From Cytophagaceae bacterium (GTDB lineage: Bacteria; Bacteroidota; Bacteroidia; Cytophagales; Cyclobacteriaceae), in NCBI GenBank assembly GCA_006969745.1, contig CP030886.1, forward strand, positions 2,887,234 to 2,951,233: DNA of 64,000 bases. Direction: 5' to 3'. Within the stretch, counting starts at the first letter, position 1. Every line of letters begins with the position of its first letter. The notes below the pieces were generated by a model. The model was given only the letters and a program-made list of their open reading frames with translations. It was not told the origin of the DNA and searched no databases. Both the position numbers and the translations under genes were made by a program. This document shows positions 54,196 through 63,800 of this stretch, in pieces.

Positions 54196-54543
54196 ATGGC
54201 AATTACTAAAACAGCAAGGAGAAAAAGACTTAGACTGGGTATCAGAAGAAAGATTTCTGGTACCGCCGATAGACCTAGAGTATCTGTTTTCAAAAGCAAT
54301 AAGGGCATTTATGCTCAGTTGATTGATGATGTAAATGGGAAGACTTTAGCGTCAGCATCTACTAAAGAGCTTGGGAAAGCAGCACTTAATGTAGAGATCG
54401 CAAAAGAAGTAGGTAAAAAATTAGCTGAAAATGCAAAAAGTGCAGGTATCGAAACTGTAGTATTTGATAGAGGCGGTTACCCGTATCATGGTCGTGTAAA
54501 ATCTTTAGCTGAAGGTGCTCGAGAAGGAGGGTTAAAATTCTAA
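54196..54543 (+). CDS. rplR: 50S ribosomal protein L18
   Basis: The 115-residue protein binds 5S rRNA. It starts [20 protein letters not shown] and contains [37 protein letters not shown] and the C-terminal [20 protein letters not shown]. The length matches E. coli L18 (117). It lies 6 bp after rplF and 10 bp before rpsE. Confidence 0.98.
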   Translation: MAITKTARRKRLRLGIRRKISGTADRPRVSVFKSNKGIYAQLIDDVNGKTLASASTKELGKAALNVEIAKEVGKKLAENAKSAGIETVVFDRGGYPYHGRVKSLAEGAREGGLKF

Positions 54544-54553
54544 GAAGAAAATT

Positions 54554-55072
54554 ATGTCACAGAGCAATATAAGATCTATAAAAGCAAGTGAAATCGACCT
54601 TCAGGAGAGAGTAGTTGCAATCAAGCGAGTAGCTAAGGTAGTGAAAGGTGGACGTCGATTCAGCTTCTCTGCGATCGTAGTAGTGGGAGATGGAAATGGA
54701 GTAGTTGGATATGGGCTTGGAAAAGCAAACGAGGTAACTGACGCTATTACTAAAGGAATTGACGATGCTAAGAAAAACTTAGTAAAAGTACCAGTTCATA
54801 AAGGTACCGTTCCTCACGATGCACTTGGTAAGTTTGGTGGAGGACTCGTTCTTCTTAAGCCAGCTGCACCAGGTACAGGAGTAATTGCAGGAGGTGCTAT
54901 GCGTGCGGTGTTGGAGAGTGCAGGAGTACATGATGTACTTGCAAAATCAAAAGGTTCTTCTAACCCGCATAACGTGGTAAAAGCAACTTTCGATGCACTT
55001 AATAAAATGAGAGATCCATTTGCTGTTGCTCAGCAAAGAGGTGTGTCTTTAGATAAAGTTTTCAATGGCTAA
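54554..55072 (+). CDS. rpsE: 30S ribosomal protein S5
   Basis: The 172-residue protein takes part in decoding accuracy and mRNA unwinding. It has [40 protein letters not shown] and [20 protein letters not shown] in the right order. The length is close to E. coli (167). Its last 8 bp overlap the rpmD start, giving translational coupling. Confidence 0.98.
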   Translation: MSQSNIRSIKASEIDLQERVVAIKRVAKVVKGGRRFSFSAIVVVGDGNGVVGYGLGKANEVTDAITKGIDDAKKNLVKVPVHKGTVPHDALGKFGGGLVLLKPAAPGTGVIAGGAMRAVLESAGVHDVLAKSKGSSNPHNVVKATFDALNKMRDPFAVAQQRGVSLDKVFNG

Positions 55073-55256
55073 GACAATGGGAAAAGTATTAATCACACAA
55101 AAGAGAAGTACAATCAAGCGTCCTGAGAACCAGAAGAGAACAATTGTTGCTCTGGGTCTTGGTAAAATCAATAGATCCGTTGAAAAAGAATTGACTCCTT
55201 CTATTAGCGGGATGATCAAAACGGTTAATCACTTAGTAGAAGTTAAAGAGCTGTAA
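55065..55256 (+). CDS. rpmD: 50S ribosomal protein L30
   Basis: The 63-residue protein has the L30 pattern [19 protein letters not shown] and [20 protein letters not shown], ending with HLVEVKEL. The frame starts at ATG 55065 (MAKTMGK), overlapping rpsE by 8 bp; a second ATG four codons on would also serve. It lies 2 bp before rplO. Confidence 0.95.
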   Translation: MAKTMGKVLITQKRSTIKRPENQKRTIVALGLGKINRSVEKELTPSISGMIKTVNHLVEVKEL

Positions 55257-55258
55257 TC

Positions 55259-55708
55259 ATGAGACTAGAATCACTAAAGCCTGCAGAAGGCTCAACAAAG
55301 AATAGAAAAAGAATCGGTAGAGGACAAGGTTCTGGTCGAGGTGGTACTTCCACCAAAGGACATAAAGGTGCTCAGTCTCGTGCTGGTTATTCTAGAAAGA
55401 CTGGTTTCGAAGGTGGACAGATGCCTTTACAGAGAAGAATACCAAAGTTTGGTTTCAAGAACAATAATAAGATTATTTCTAAGGCCATCAACTTGGATGA
55501 TCTTCAGAAGTTAAGTGAAGCGAAGAAACTGAAAGAAATCACACCTGAGATTTTGAAAGAAAATGGTCTTGCTCAAAAGAAGGACATTGTGAAGGTATTG
55601 GGGAGAGGAGAGCTTAAAGCATCATTAAAAGTTACAGCACACAAATTCTCAAAAACTGCTCAGGAAGCAATTGAAAAAGCAGGTGGATCTATTACTGTAG
55701 TAGAATAA
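55259..55708 (+). CDS. rplO: 50S ribosomal protein L15
   Basis: The 149-residue late-assembly protein begins MRLESLKPAEGSTKNRKRIG and has the Gly/Arg-rich extension GRGQGSGRGGTSTKGHKGAQ, followed by FEGGQMPLQRRIPKFGF. The length is close to E. coli L15 (144). Its stop overlaps the secY start by one base (TAATG), as in many spc operons. Confidence 0.98.
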   Translation: MRLESLKPAEGSTKNRKRIGRGQGSGRGGTSTKGHKGAQSRAGYSRKTGFEGGQMPLQRRIPKFGFKNNNKIISKAINLDDLQKLSEAKKLKEITPEILKENGLAQKKDIVKVLGRGELKASLKVTAHKFSKTAQEAIEKAGGSITVVE

Positions 55709-57015
55709 TGAAGAAATTCATAGATACCATACGAAACATTTTTTCCATCGAGGAACTTAGAACCCGAATCCTAAACACAATAGGATTCTTGGTTATTTTC
55801 AGAATAGGTTCTTTCGTGGTACTTCCAGGAGTGGACCCAAGTAACCTTGGAGGAGATGCAACTGGTATTTTTGGACTATTGGATACGTTCTTAGGAGGAG
55901 CATTTAGTAATGCCTCAGTTTTTGCTTTGGGTATTATGCCTTACATCTCTGCATCAATTGTGTTGCAATTGATGACAGTGGCAGTACCATACTTCCAGAA
56001 ACTGCAAAAAGAAGGTGATAGCGGCCGTAAGAAAATTAACCAACTTACGAGAGTTTTAACAATCGCTATATGTATGGCTCAAGGATTCAGCTACGTGTCA
56101 GCAGCTATTCCTGCTGAGGCTATCATTAGCAATACATTCTTCTTCAAATTCACTTCAGTAATCATCCTTACTTCAGGAACGATCTTCTGTATGTGGCTTG
56201 GAGAGAAAATCACTGACAAAGGAATAGGAAACGGTATTTCGATGCTGATCATGATCGGTATTATCTCAAGGTTCCCTGGAAGTATTGCTGCTGAAGCAAT
56301 TACAAGAGGAATGAGCGAAATGCTATTGTTCATCCTCGAGTTAGTGGCATTGTTCTTTGTAGTACTAGTAACCGTGGCGTTGGTTCAAGCAGTAAGAAGA
56401 GTACCTGTTCAATATGCCAAGCAAGTAGTAGGTAATAAGGTGTACGGTGGACAGAGACAATACATCCCGTTGAAAGTAAACGCTTCAGGAGTGATGCCGA
56501 TCATCTTTGCACAATCAATTATGTTCTTACCAGCCATGTTGGCCGGACTTTGGAGAGAAGAGAGTGATTTTGCGAACTACATTGGAACAACATTCTCAGA
56601 TTTTACTTCATGGCAGTACAATTTGACGTTTGCGATTATGATTATCGTATTTACGTTCTTTTATACAGCCATCACAATCAATCCTAACCAGATTGCAGAT
56701 GATATGAAAAGAAATGGTGGTTTTGTGCCAGGTATAAAGCCAGGAAAACAAACAGCCGATTATTTAGATAATATTCTTTCAAGAATAACCTTACCAGGAG
56801 CGATCTTCCTAGCGATCATCGCTATCCTTCCGGCCTTCGCAATGATAGCAGGTGTAAATCAGGGCTTTGCTCAGTTTTATGGAGGAACGTCTCTATTGAT
56901 TATGGTAGGTGTAATCCTTGATACCCTTCAGCAGATTGAGAGCTACCTGCTCATGAGACACTATGAAGGTATGATGAAAACAGGTAGAGTAAAAGGAAGA
57001 ACTCAGGCAGCATAA
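55708..57015 (+). CDS. secY: Preprotein translocase subunit SecY
   Basis: The 435-residue, ten-span channel protein is coupled to rplO and infA by one-base overlaps. The first span begins near [20 protein letters not shown] (20-39), and [15 protein letters not shown] marks TM2 after the plug region. [20 protein letters not shown] is the hallmark loop. [20 protein letters not shown] and [14 protein letters not shown] are the large cytosolic loops. Its partner SecE is encoded at 31675. Confidence 0.98.
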   Translation: MKKFIDTIRNIFSIEELRTRILNTIGFLVIFRIGSFVVLPGVDPSNLGGDATGIFGLLDTFLGGAFSNASVFALGIMPYISASIVLQLMTVAVPYFQKLQKEGDSGRKKINQLTRVLTIAICMAQGFSYVSAAIPAEAIISNTFFFKFTSVIILTSGTIFCMWLGEKITDKGIGNGISMLIMIGIISRFPGSIAAEAITRGMSEMLLFILELVALFFVVLVTVALVQAVRRVPVQYAKQVVGNKVYGGQRQYIPLKVNASGVMPIIFAQSIMFLPAMLAGLWREESDFANYIGTTFSDFTSWQYNLTFAIMIIVFTFFYTAITINPNQIADDMKRNGGFVPGIKPGKQTADYLDNILSRITLPGAIFLAIIAILPAFAMIAGVNQGFAQFYGGTSLLIMVGVILDTLQQIESYLLMRHYEGMMKTGRVKGRTQAA

Positions 57016-57233
57016 TGGCAAAGCAAGCATCCATAGAGCAGGACGGAACAATTGTGGAAGCATTGTCTAATGCAATGTTCAGAGTTGAATTGGAAAATGG
57101 TCACGAGGTGATAGCGCATATTTCAGGTAAGATGAGAATGCACTACATCAAAATTTTACCGGGGGATAAAGTGAAGCTGGAAATGTCTCCTTATGACTTA
57201 ACAAAAGGAAGAATAGTTTATCGCTATAAATAA
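57015..57233 (+). CDS. infA: Translation initiation factor IF-1
   Basis: The 72-residue OB-fold protein occupies the A site during initiation. It shows [40 protein letters not shown] and the end [15 protein letters not shown]. The length equals the E. coli factor. It overlaps secY by one base and precedes rpmJ by 6 bp, the standard secY-infA-rpmJ order. Confidence 0.98.
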   Translation: MAKQASIEQDGTIVEALSNAMFRVELENGHEVIAHISGKMRMHYIKILPGDKVKLEMSPYDLTKGRIVYRYK

Positions 57234-57239
57234 AAGAAA

Positions 57240-57356
57240 ATGAAAGTAAGAGCATCCGTAAAAAAACGAAGCGCTGATTGCAAAGTGATCAGAAGAAAAG
57301 GGAAGCTTTATGTAATTAATAAGAAGAATCCAAAGTTTAAACAAAGACAAGGATAA
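57240..57356 (+). CDS. rpmJ: 50S ribosomal protein L36
   Basis: This 38-residue frame was read by hand from ATG 57240 to TAA 57356: [20 protein letters not shown], ending [18 protein letters not shown]. Zinc-binding L36 has Cys at 11, 14 and 27 and His at 32 or 33. Here only Cys14 remains; the others are Ser, Asn and Lys, so it should be the zinc-free form. It lies 6 bp after infA and 2 bp before rpsM. Confidence 0.97.
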   Translation: MKVRASVKKRSADCKVIRRKGKLYVINKKNPKFKQRQG

Positions 57357-57358
57357 TT

Positions 57359-57736
57359 ATGGCAAGAGTTGCAGGAGTAGACATTCCCGATAACAAGCGA
57401 GGCGAGATCGCCTTGACTTACATCTTTGGTATTGGCAAAACATCAGCACAGAAAATTTTGACTGATGCAGGTGTTGATCCAAACAAAAAAGTTCAAGACT
57501 GGACCGATGATGAAGGTGGTAGCATTAGAACTGCCATCAGAGAGAACTACAAAGTAGAAGGTGTTCTCAAAGGAGAAATTCAAATGAGTATCAAGCGATT
57601 GTTAGATATCGGTTGTTACAGAGGTCTTCGTCATAGAAAAGGTCTTCCTGTAAGAGGTCAGCATACAAAGAACAACGCCAGAACTCGTAAAGGAAAGAGA
57701 AAGACTGTTGCTAATAAGAAGAAAGCTGTTAAGTAA
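57359..57736 (+). CDS. rpsM: 30S ribosomal protein S13
   Basis: The 125-residue protein in the 30S head contacts tRNA and forms bridges to L5. It shows [20 protein letters not shown] and [20 protein letters not shown], with [20 protein letters not shown] and [19 protein letters not shown] at the end. It is slightly longer than E. coli (118). It lies 2 bp after rpmJ and 7 bp before rpsK. Confidence 0.98.
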   Translation: MARVAGVDIPDNKRGEIALTYIFGIGKTSAQKILTDAGVDPNKKVQDWTDDEGGSIRTAIRENYKVEGVLKGEIQMSIKRLLDIGCYRGLRHRKGLPVRGQHTKNNARTRKGKRKTVANKKKAVK

Positions 57737-57743
57737 TAAATAG

Positions 57744-58136
57744 ATGGCACAAAAGAGAAAAGATAAAGCGAAAAAGAGAGTTGTTGCTGTTGACGCTGTG
57801 GGACAAGCTCACATCAAAGCCTCGTTCAACAACATTATCATATCTATGACCAATGGAACAGGTCAGGTTATTAGTTGGGCTTCAGCTGGTAAAATGGGTT
57901 TCCGCGGATCAAAGAAGAATACGCCATATGCAGCTCAGGTAGCAGCTCAGGAGTGCGCTCAAAAAGCGTATGATCTTGGTTTGAGAAAGGTTGAAGTTTT
58001 TGTTAAAGGACCAGGATCAGGTAGAGAATCTGCAATTAGAACCATTCAAAACATAGGTATCGAAGTTACTATGATCAAAGACGTAACTCCGCTTCCGCAC
58101 AATGGATGCAGACCACCTAAAAGAAGAAGAGTTTAA
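57744..58136 (+). CDS. rpsK: 30S ribosomal protein S11
   Basis: The 130-residue platform protein contacts mRNA near the E site. It has [20 protein letters not shown] and [20 protein letters not shown], and [20 protein letters not shown] near the 3' half. It ends [15 protein letters not shown], the universal S11 ending. The length is the same as E. coli within one residue. rpsD starts 23 bp later. Confidence 0.98.
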   Translation: MAQKRKDKAKKRVVAVDAVGQAHIKASFNNIIISMTNGTGQVISWASAGKMGFRGSKKNTPYAAQVAAQECAQKAYDLGLRKVEVFVKGPGSGRESAIRTIQNIGIEVTMIKDVTPLPHNGCRPPKRRRV

Positions 58137-58159
58137 GATATTAAAAACAGTAATAGATA

Positions 58160-58762
58160 ATGGCAAGATATACTGGGCCTAAGACTAAAATTTCAAGACG
58201 TTTCGGAGAACCTATCTTCGGAGCTAGCAAAGCTCTGCAGAAGAAGGCTTATCCTCCCGGACAGCACGGTCGTGGAAGAAGAAAGAAACAGTCTGAATAT
58301 GCTATTCAGCTAGCTGAAAAGCAGAAAGCAAAATACACTTATGGTGTATTGGAGCGTCAGTTCTCCAATGCTTTTGAAAAGGCATCAAGAAAAAGCGGAA
58401 TTACAGGAGAAATCTTACTTCAATTGCTAGAAGCAAGATTGGATAATACAGTGTTCCGTTTAGGAATTGCTCCTACAAGAAGAGCTGCCAGACAACTCGT
58501 TTCTCACAAACACATTACTGTAAACGGAGAGATCGTAAATGTTCCTTCCTATACTTTAAGAAATAATGACATCATTGGAGTTAGAGAGAAGTCAAAATCT
58601 CTTGAAGCTATCACTGATAGTCTAGCATCAAATGCTCGAAGCTATTCATGGTTAGAGTGGGATTCTACCAGCATGTCTGGCAAGTTCCTTAACTCTCCAA
58701 GCAGAGAAGAGATTCCTGAGAATATCAAGGAGCAGCTGATTGTAGAATTGTACTCTAAGTAA
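58160..58762 (+). CDS. rpsD: 30S ribosomal protein S4
   Basis: The 200-residue primary assembly protein lacks the zinc-binding cysteines of some S4 forms. It has [40 protein letters not shown], the S4-type RNA-binding motif [20 protein letters not shown] and [17 protein letters not shown]. In E. coli it represses the alpha operon. It is followed after 20 bp by rpoA. Confidence 0.98.
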   Translation: MARYTGPKTKISRRFGEPIFGASKALQKKAYPPGQHGRGRRKKQSEYAIQLAEKQKAKYTYGVLERQFSNAFEKASRKSGITGEILLQLLEARLDNTVFRLGIAPTRRAARQLVSHKHITVNGEIVNVPSYTLRNNDIIGVREKSKSLEAITDSLASNARSYSWLEWDSTSMSGKFLNSPSREEIPENIKEQLIVELYSK

Positions 58763-58782
58763 ACACTCTAAAAATAAGATAT

Positions 58783-59772
58783 ATGTCTATCCTAGCATTT
58801 CAAATGCCGGAAAAAGTGGTAATGGATAAAGCAGACGACTTCCATGGCCTCTTTACTTTCAAACCTCTGGAAAAAGGATACGGAGTTACTGTAGGTAATG
58901 CCTTAAGAAGAATTCTTTTATCTTCCTTGGAGGGTTATGCAATCACGGGAGTTAAGATTCCTGGTGTATTGCACGAATTCTCAACAATAGAAGGAGTAGT
59001 AGAGGATGTGAGTGAAATGATCCTTAACCTTAAAATGGTAAGGTTCAAAAAGATTGAAGATGTGGCTGATGGTAGCATCACTGTAAGTGTTTCCAATATG
59101 AAGAAACTTACAGCCGGAGATCTTGCTAAGGCGACAACTTCATTCGAAATACTAAATCCTGATCATGTGATTTGTCATCTTGACGAATCAGCTAAGTTCG
59201 AGATTGAGCTTACAATTGAAAAAGGAAGAGGATACGTTGGAGCTGATGACAATAAGCCTGCAGAGCAGAACTTTGGATTCATTGCTATCGATTCAATCTT
59301 TACTCCAATCAAGAATGTAAAGTACAGCGTAGAAAACACAAGGGTAGAGCAAAAGACTGACTATGAGCAGTTAACATTGGACATCCAGACCGATGGATCT
59401 ATCCATCCTGAAAATGCGCTTAAAGGTGCAGCTAACATCCTTATCCAGCATTTCATGTTGTTCTCTGATCAGAACATGATTCTTGAAACTCAGGAAGCCG
59501 GAGAACCTGAGCAGGTAGATGAAGAACTGCTTCACATGAGAAAAATGCTCAAGACTAATCTTAATGATCTTGATCTCTCTGTAAGAGCATACAATTGCCT
59601 GAAAGCTGCTGATGTAAGAACTCTTGGTGATCTGGTATCACTTGAGATCTCTGACATGATGAAATTCAGAAATTTCGGTAAGAAATCATTAGCTGAGCTT
59701 GAGCAGCTGGTTTCTGACAAAGGTCTGACCTTCGGAATGGACCTTGGTAAATACAAATTGGAGGAAGAATAA
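58783..59772 (+). CDS. rpoA: RNA polymerase alpha subunit
   Basis: The 329-residue subunit nucleates polymerase assembly. The N-terminal domain has [20 protein letters not shown] and [20 protein letters not shown] in order. The C-terminal domain (about 255-320), with [20 protein letters not shown] and [16 protein letters not shown], binds upstream DNA and regulators. The length equals that of E. coli. Its stop overlaps the rplQ start by one base. Confidence 0.99.
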   Translation: MSILAFQMPEKVVMDKADDFHGLFTFKPLEKGYGVTVGNALRRILLSSLEGYAITGVKIPGVLHEFSTIEGVVEDVSEMILNLKMVRFKKIEDVADGSITVSVSNMKKLTAGDLAKATTSFEILNPDHVICHLDESAKFEIELTIEKGRGYVGADDNKPAEQNFGFIAIDSIFTPIKNVKYSVENTRVEQKTDYEQLTLDIQTDGSIHPENALKGAANILIQHFMLFSDQNMILETQEAGEPEQVDEELLHMRKMLKTNLNDLDLSVRAYNCLKAADVRTLGDLVSLEISDMMKFRNFGKKSLAELEQLVSDKGLTFGMDLGKYKLEEE

Positions 59773-60410
59773 TGAGACACGGAAAGAAGTTTAATCACCT
59801 TGGAAGAAAGACAGCGCACAGAAGTGCAATGCTTTCCAATATGGCCTCTTCTCTTATCATGCATAAGAGAATCAATACAACTGTAGCTAAGGCGAAAGCG
59901 CTGAAAAAATACATTGAGCCAATTCTTACCAAGTCAAAAACTGATGATACTAACTCCAGAAGAGTAGTGTTTTCATACCTACAGGATAAAGAGTCAGTTA
60001 CTGAACTTTTCAATACGGTAGCCGAAAAAATAGCAAGTAGACCAGGTGGGTACACACGAATCATTAAAACCGGAGCTAGACTTGGTGATAATGCTGAGAT
60101 GTGCATGATGGAGCTTGTAGACTTCAATGAGCTATTGCTTGGAGATGAAGCAGCTGGAAAAGCCAAAACTAGAAGGTCTAGAAGAGGTGGATCAAGCAAA
60201 GCAAAGACTGAAGCGCCAAAGGCAGAGGCCAAAGAAGAAGTTGTAGCTGAAGAGGTTGTAGAAGAAGTAAAACCAGAAGAAGCAGTAGCTGAAGAGTCGG
60301 TAGAGGAAACTAAAGAGGAAGCAGCAGAAGCAAAAACTGAAGAAGTAGAAGAGCCTCAAGTAGAAGCGCAGGAAGAAGAAAAAGAGGACGACAAAAAGAA
60401 AGAAGAATAA
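59772..60410 (+). CDS. rplQ: 50S ribosomal protein L17 with long acidic tail
   Basis: Residues 1-120 are a normal L17: [40 protein letters not shown] and [21 protein letters not shown]. coli L17 is 127 residues; this protein is 212. From about residue 135 it has a basic [12 protein letters not shown] stretch and then a low-complexity Glu/Ala/Val/Lys tail. Tails of this kind are common on Bacteroidota L17, with no known role. It is coupled to rpoA by TAATG and followed by a strong terminator. Confidence 0.97.
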   Translation: MRHGKKFNHLGRKTAHRSAMLSNMASSLIMHKRINTTVAKAKALKKYIEPILTKSKTDDTNSRRVVFSYLQDKESVTELFNTVAEKIASRPGGYTRIIKTGARLGDNAEMCMMELVDFNELLLGDEAAGKAKTRRSRRGGSSKAKTEAPKAEAKEEVVAEEVVEEVKPEEAVAEESVEETKEEAAEAKTEEVEEPQVEAQEEEKEDDKKKEE

Positions 60411-60438
60411 TCTAAATATTCAGTCGTCGAAAATATGA

Positions 60439-60470
60439 GGGATTAAGCGTTAAGCTTAATCCCTTTTTTT
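60439..60470 (+). terminator. Rho-independent terminator after rplQ
   Basis: A perfect 10-bp stem, GGGATTAAGC (60439-60448) with GCTTAATCCC (60454-60463), has a GTTAA loop and is followed by seven T (60464-60470). It lies 28 bp after rplQ and ends the ribosomal super-cluster. Confidence 0.95.
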
Positions 60471-60491
60471 ATTTTACAATAAAAATAGCTT

Positions 60492-60875
60492 ATGCGACAC
60501 CTATTTGTTTTTTCACTTTGCTTATTATTAATAACAGGGTGCAAAAAAGAGATTTCTACAAGTAACACTGATTCGAATAGCGTCACCCAAACATCTTACT
60601 TAGAGTACACTCCCAATCCTGATGAGGTAATCATGGAAGTAGAGCTAGTAAATAGTGAGCTTTCAGATGACCAATGGAAAAGTGAGGCAAGAGTGATTCG
60701 TCAGCATAAATCTGGCCATGGCTTTAAAGATAAGTTAGCTCCTGGGTCAATTGTAATATTATTATCCAGGGAAAAAATCTCACTTCAGAAGTTTTACTGT
60801 TCAGCCGAATACCAGTTATCAGAAAATAATCAAAACCCTAAGACCTTTGTTCTAAGGGAATACCTAACTCAATAA
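60492..60875 (+). CDS. Small lipoprotein, function unknown
   Basis: I do not recognise this 127-residue protein. The N-terminus is a lipoprotein signal with the lipobox LITGC (Cys17), followed by KKE and a Ser/Thr-rich linker. The mature part (about 40-127) has mixed alpha/beta character and two Cys in total after the lipobox Cys are not both present; one, in FYCSAEYQ, is visible. It starts 22 bp after the rplQ terminator and its stop is 2 bp before the large secreted-protein gene, so the two may be co-transcribed. No promoter was recognised. Confidence 0.75.
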   Translation: MRHLFVFSLCLLLITGCKKEISTSNTDSNSVTQTSYLEYTPNPDEVIMEVELVNSELSDDQWKSEARVIRQHKSGHGFKDKLAPGSIVILLSREKISLQKFYCSAEYQLSENNQNPKTFVLREYLTQ

Positions 60876-60877
60876 GT

Positions 60878-63800
60878 ATGAAGAAAAATTATTTACTAAT
60901 CGTTATTGGCGTAACGTTTTCATTCGTTGCTTTCTGCCAAAATCACAAGGTGAAAGATGACCCTAACTCCAGAATAGAATTCGAAGTTCAAAAGCTGATA
61001 AATCCTAAAACTGGAGTAATACCTCAGAATATTCGGGCTAAAGAATTAGTATTTGCAAAACAGCTTGAGTCCAATTCTAGAATATCAACGCTTGATGCAG
61101 CTACAGTTTGGAATCGAAGAGGACCATATAATGTGGGTGGCCGTACCAGAGCTTTAGCAGTAGATAATAGAGATGAAAACATCATTTTAGCAGGTGGGGT
61201 TTCTGGGGGTATGTGGAGATCTACAGATCAAGGGAGCACATGGACCAAGGTATTAGCTGTTTCAGAAATTCAAAGTGTGACTTGTATTGCACAAGATCCG
61301 ACAACTCCGGATACCTGGTATTATGGAACAGGGGAAAGAAGTGGTAATTCTGCTAGTGGTTCAGGTGCTTTTTTTCTTGGAGACGGGATTTATAAATCTA
61401 TCGATAATGGGATTACCTGGAATGTTTTAGCTGCTACAGTAGATGGAAATCCTGAATCTATTACTGCTGACGGATTTGAAATTGTAAACGAGATAGTTGT
61501 TGACCCAACCAGTGGAGATGTTTACGCAGCAACTTTTTATGGGATTTTTCAGTCGACAAATGGGGGTACAAGTTTCGTAGAAGTATTGGATAATCCACAT
61601 AGAGATTGGTCGGATGTTGTTGTCACTTCTGATGGTACTCTATATGCTGCGCTTGAAGGAGATGGTGTGTACCAATCTACGGATGGCACAACTTGGAATG
61701 ATATTACGGATACTAGTTTCAAAAATAATTTAGCTGATGGAGATAGAATTGAGCTAGGATTGGCACCTTCTGCAGAAGACACACTTTATGTTATTGCTGA
61801 GAATGGCTCAGCTCATTCACTTTGGATGTATGATGATAATGATGGTGGAACAGCGACCTGGTCAGATAGGTCCGCAAATATCCCTTCCGGCGATCCATTT
61901 GGTGATCCAGTTGGTGACTTTACAAGTCAAGGTGGATATGACCTTTTAGTGAAAGTTAAACCTGACGATCCTGACTTTGTGGTCATTGGCGGTACTAACC
62001 TATATAGATCAACTGATGGTTTTGCCACAAGTATTGGAACAACTGATTGGATAGGAGGTTACTCTACTGCAAATAATATTAGTAGTTATACAAACCAACA
62101 TCCCGATCAACATGCATTTATCTTTTTGTCTGGAAACAAGGCATTGAGTGGCAATGATGGCGGTGTTCAAATTACGGATGATGTTACAGACACAACTCCA
62201 AATGGATTTGGGGAAACAGTAGATTGGACGGCATTAAATAATGGATATTTTACTTCTCAAGTCTATGCAATTTCCGTTGGGCCCGGAGATCAAATAATTT
62301 CAGGTTTCCAGGATAATGGAAATTGGCTGGTAAATTCTACTGTCGAATCAACAAATTGGGATGATGAACTTGTCAATTTTTTCGGAGGTGATGGAACATA
62401 CAATGCAATAAGCAGCGATGGGACAGTTAGGTATATATCCACGCAAAATGCCAGAACCTTCCGACTTACCTACTCAGACGAAAATGACCTGACCTTCAAT
62501 AGCTTTCAGCAAATAGATCCTTCTTCAGGTTATGAGGGAGTATTTGTTACTCCATTTTATCTAGATCCTGCGAATGATGATATTTTTTATCTAGCTGGTG
62601 ATTTTAATTTTATGGTTAACACTCAAGCAAGTACAGCGACACAAACAACAGGGTGGAAAACCATTACTTTGCCTGGTAACTTTGGATATGTTACTGAGAT
62701 TGGTGTTACCATGGAAGATATAGTATACGTAGGAACAAACGATTCAGAGTTATATAAAATTGAAAACCCTGCAGCAACAACGCCGACAATAACTGATGTT
62801 TCGTCAAATCTTTTTCCAACTGGTTCATATATCTCAAGTATTGGTGTGAATCAGTTTGATGCAGATGAATTAATAGTTGTTTTTTCTAACTACGGGGTAA
62901 AAAGTATTTTTCACTCTAGCGATGGCGGTTCTACCTGGGAAGATATAAGCGGGAACTTGGAAGAAAATACTGATGGTTCTGGAAGTGGACCTTCAGTGAG
63001 AGCGGTCCGAATACTTGGAAATGGATTTGAATATTTGGTAGGTACTAGTACCGGACTATATTCTACTAGAATATTAGATGGAACCAATACAGTATGGGTT
63101 ACCGAAGGTGCCAGCAATGTCGGCAATGTGGTTATTAATCACATTGCTACCAGGACTGATGGCTTAGTTGCTGTTGGTACCCATGGTAATGGGATTTATA
63201 GTACAACAGTCAGCCCAGATGTAGATGTAAGCGTATCAGGCATCGAGTTGACAACACAAGTTTTTGATGCACCTACCGATGTTGTGACAACTCTTATTAA
63301 TAACGGAAAAACAACTATTACAACATTTGATATCACGCTAACAATCAATCAAGAAGAGGTAATTTCTGAGACTGTGAATGCTACTATTTCGTCGTTTGCA
63401 GAATATTCGCATACATTTTCACAGCAGGTAGATTTTACTGATGTCGGCGCATATGATGTTGAAGTTTCTGTGACGCTAGCAGGTGATGAAAATATCGCGA
63501 ATGATTCTAAGTCTGTATCTATACAAAGTCAGTCGGAACCGTCTGATATAACTCTTTCCAGTGCTTCGATTGATGAAGACCAAGATATAGGAACTGTTGT
63601 CGGCACATTTAGTACGGTAGATTTAGATGATGCTGAACACGATTACTCTTTAGTTACGGGAGATGGTGATGACGATAATGCTAATTTTTCAATTGTAAAC
63701 GACGAACTGCTATCCAACTTAATTTTTGATTTTGAGGATAAAGCTTCATTTACCATTAGAGTAGAAACGCTAGATGATGACGGGTATACGTTCGTGAAGG

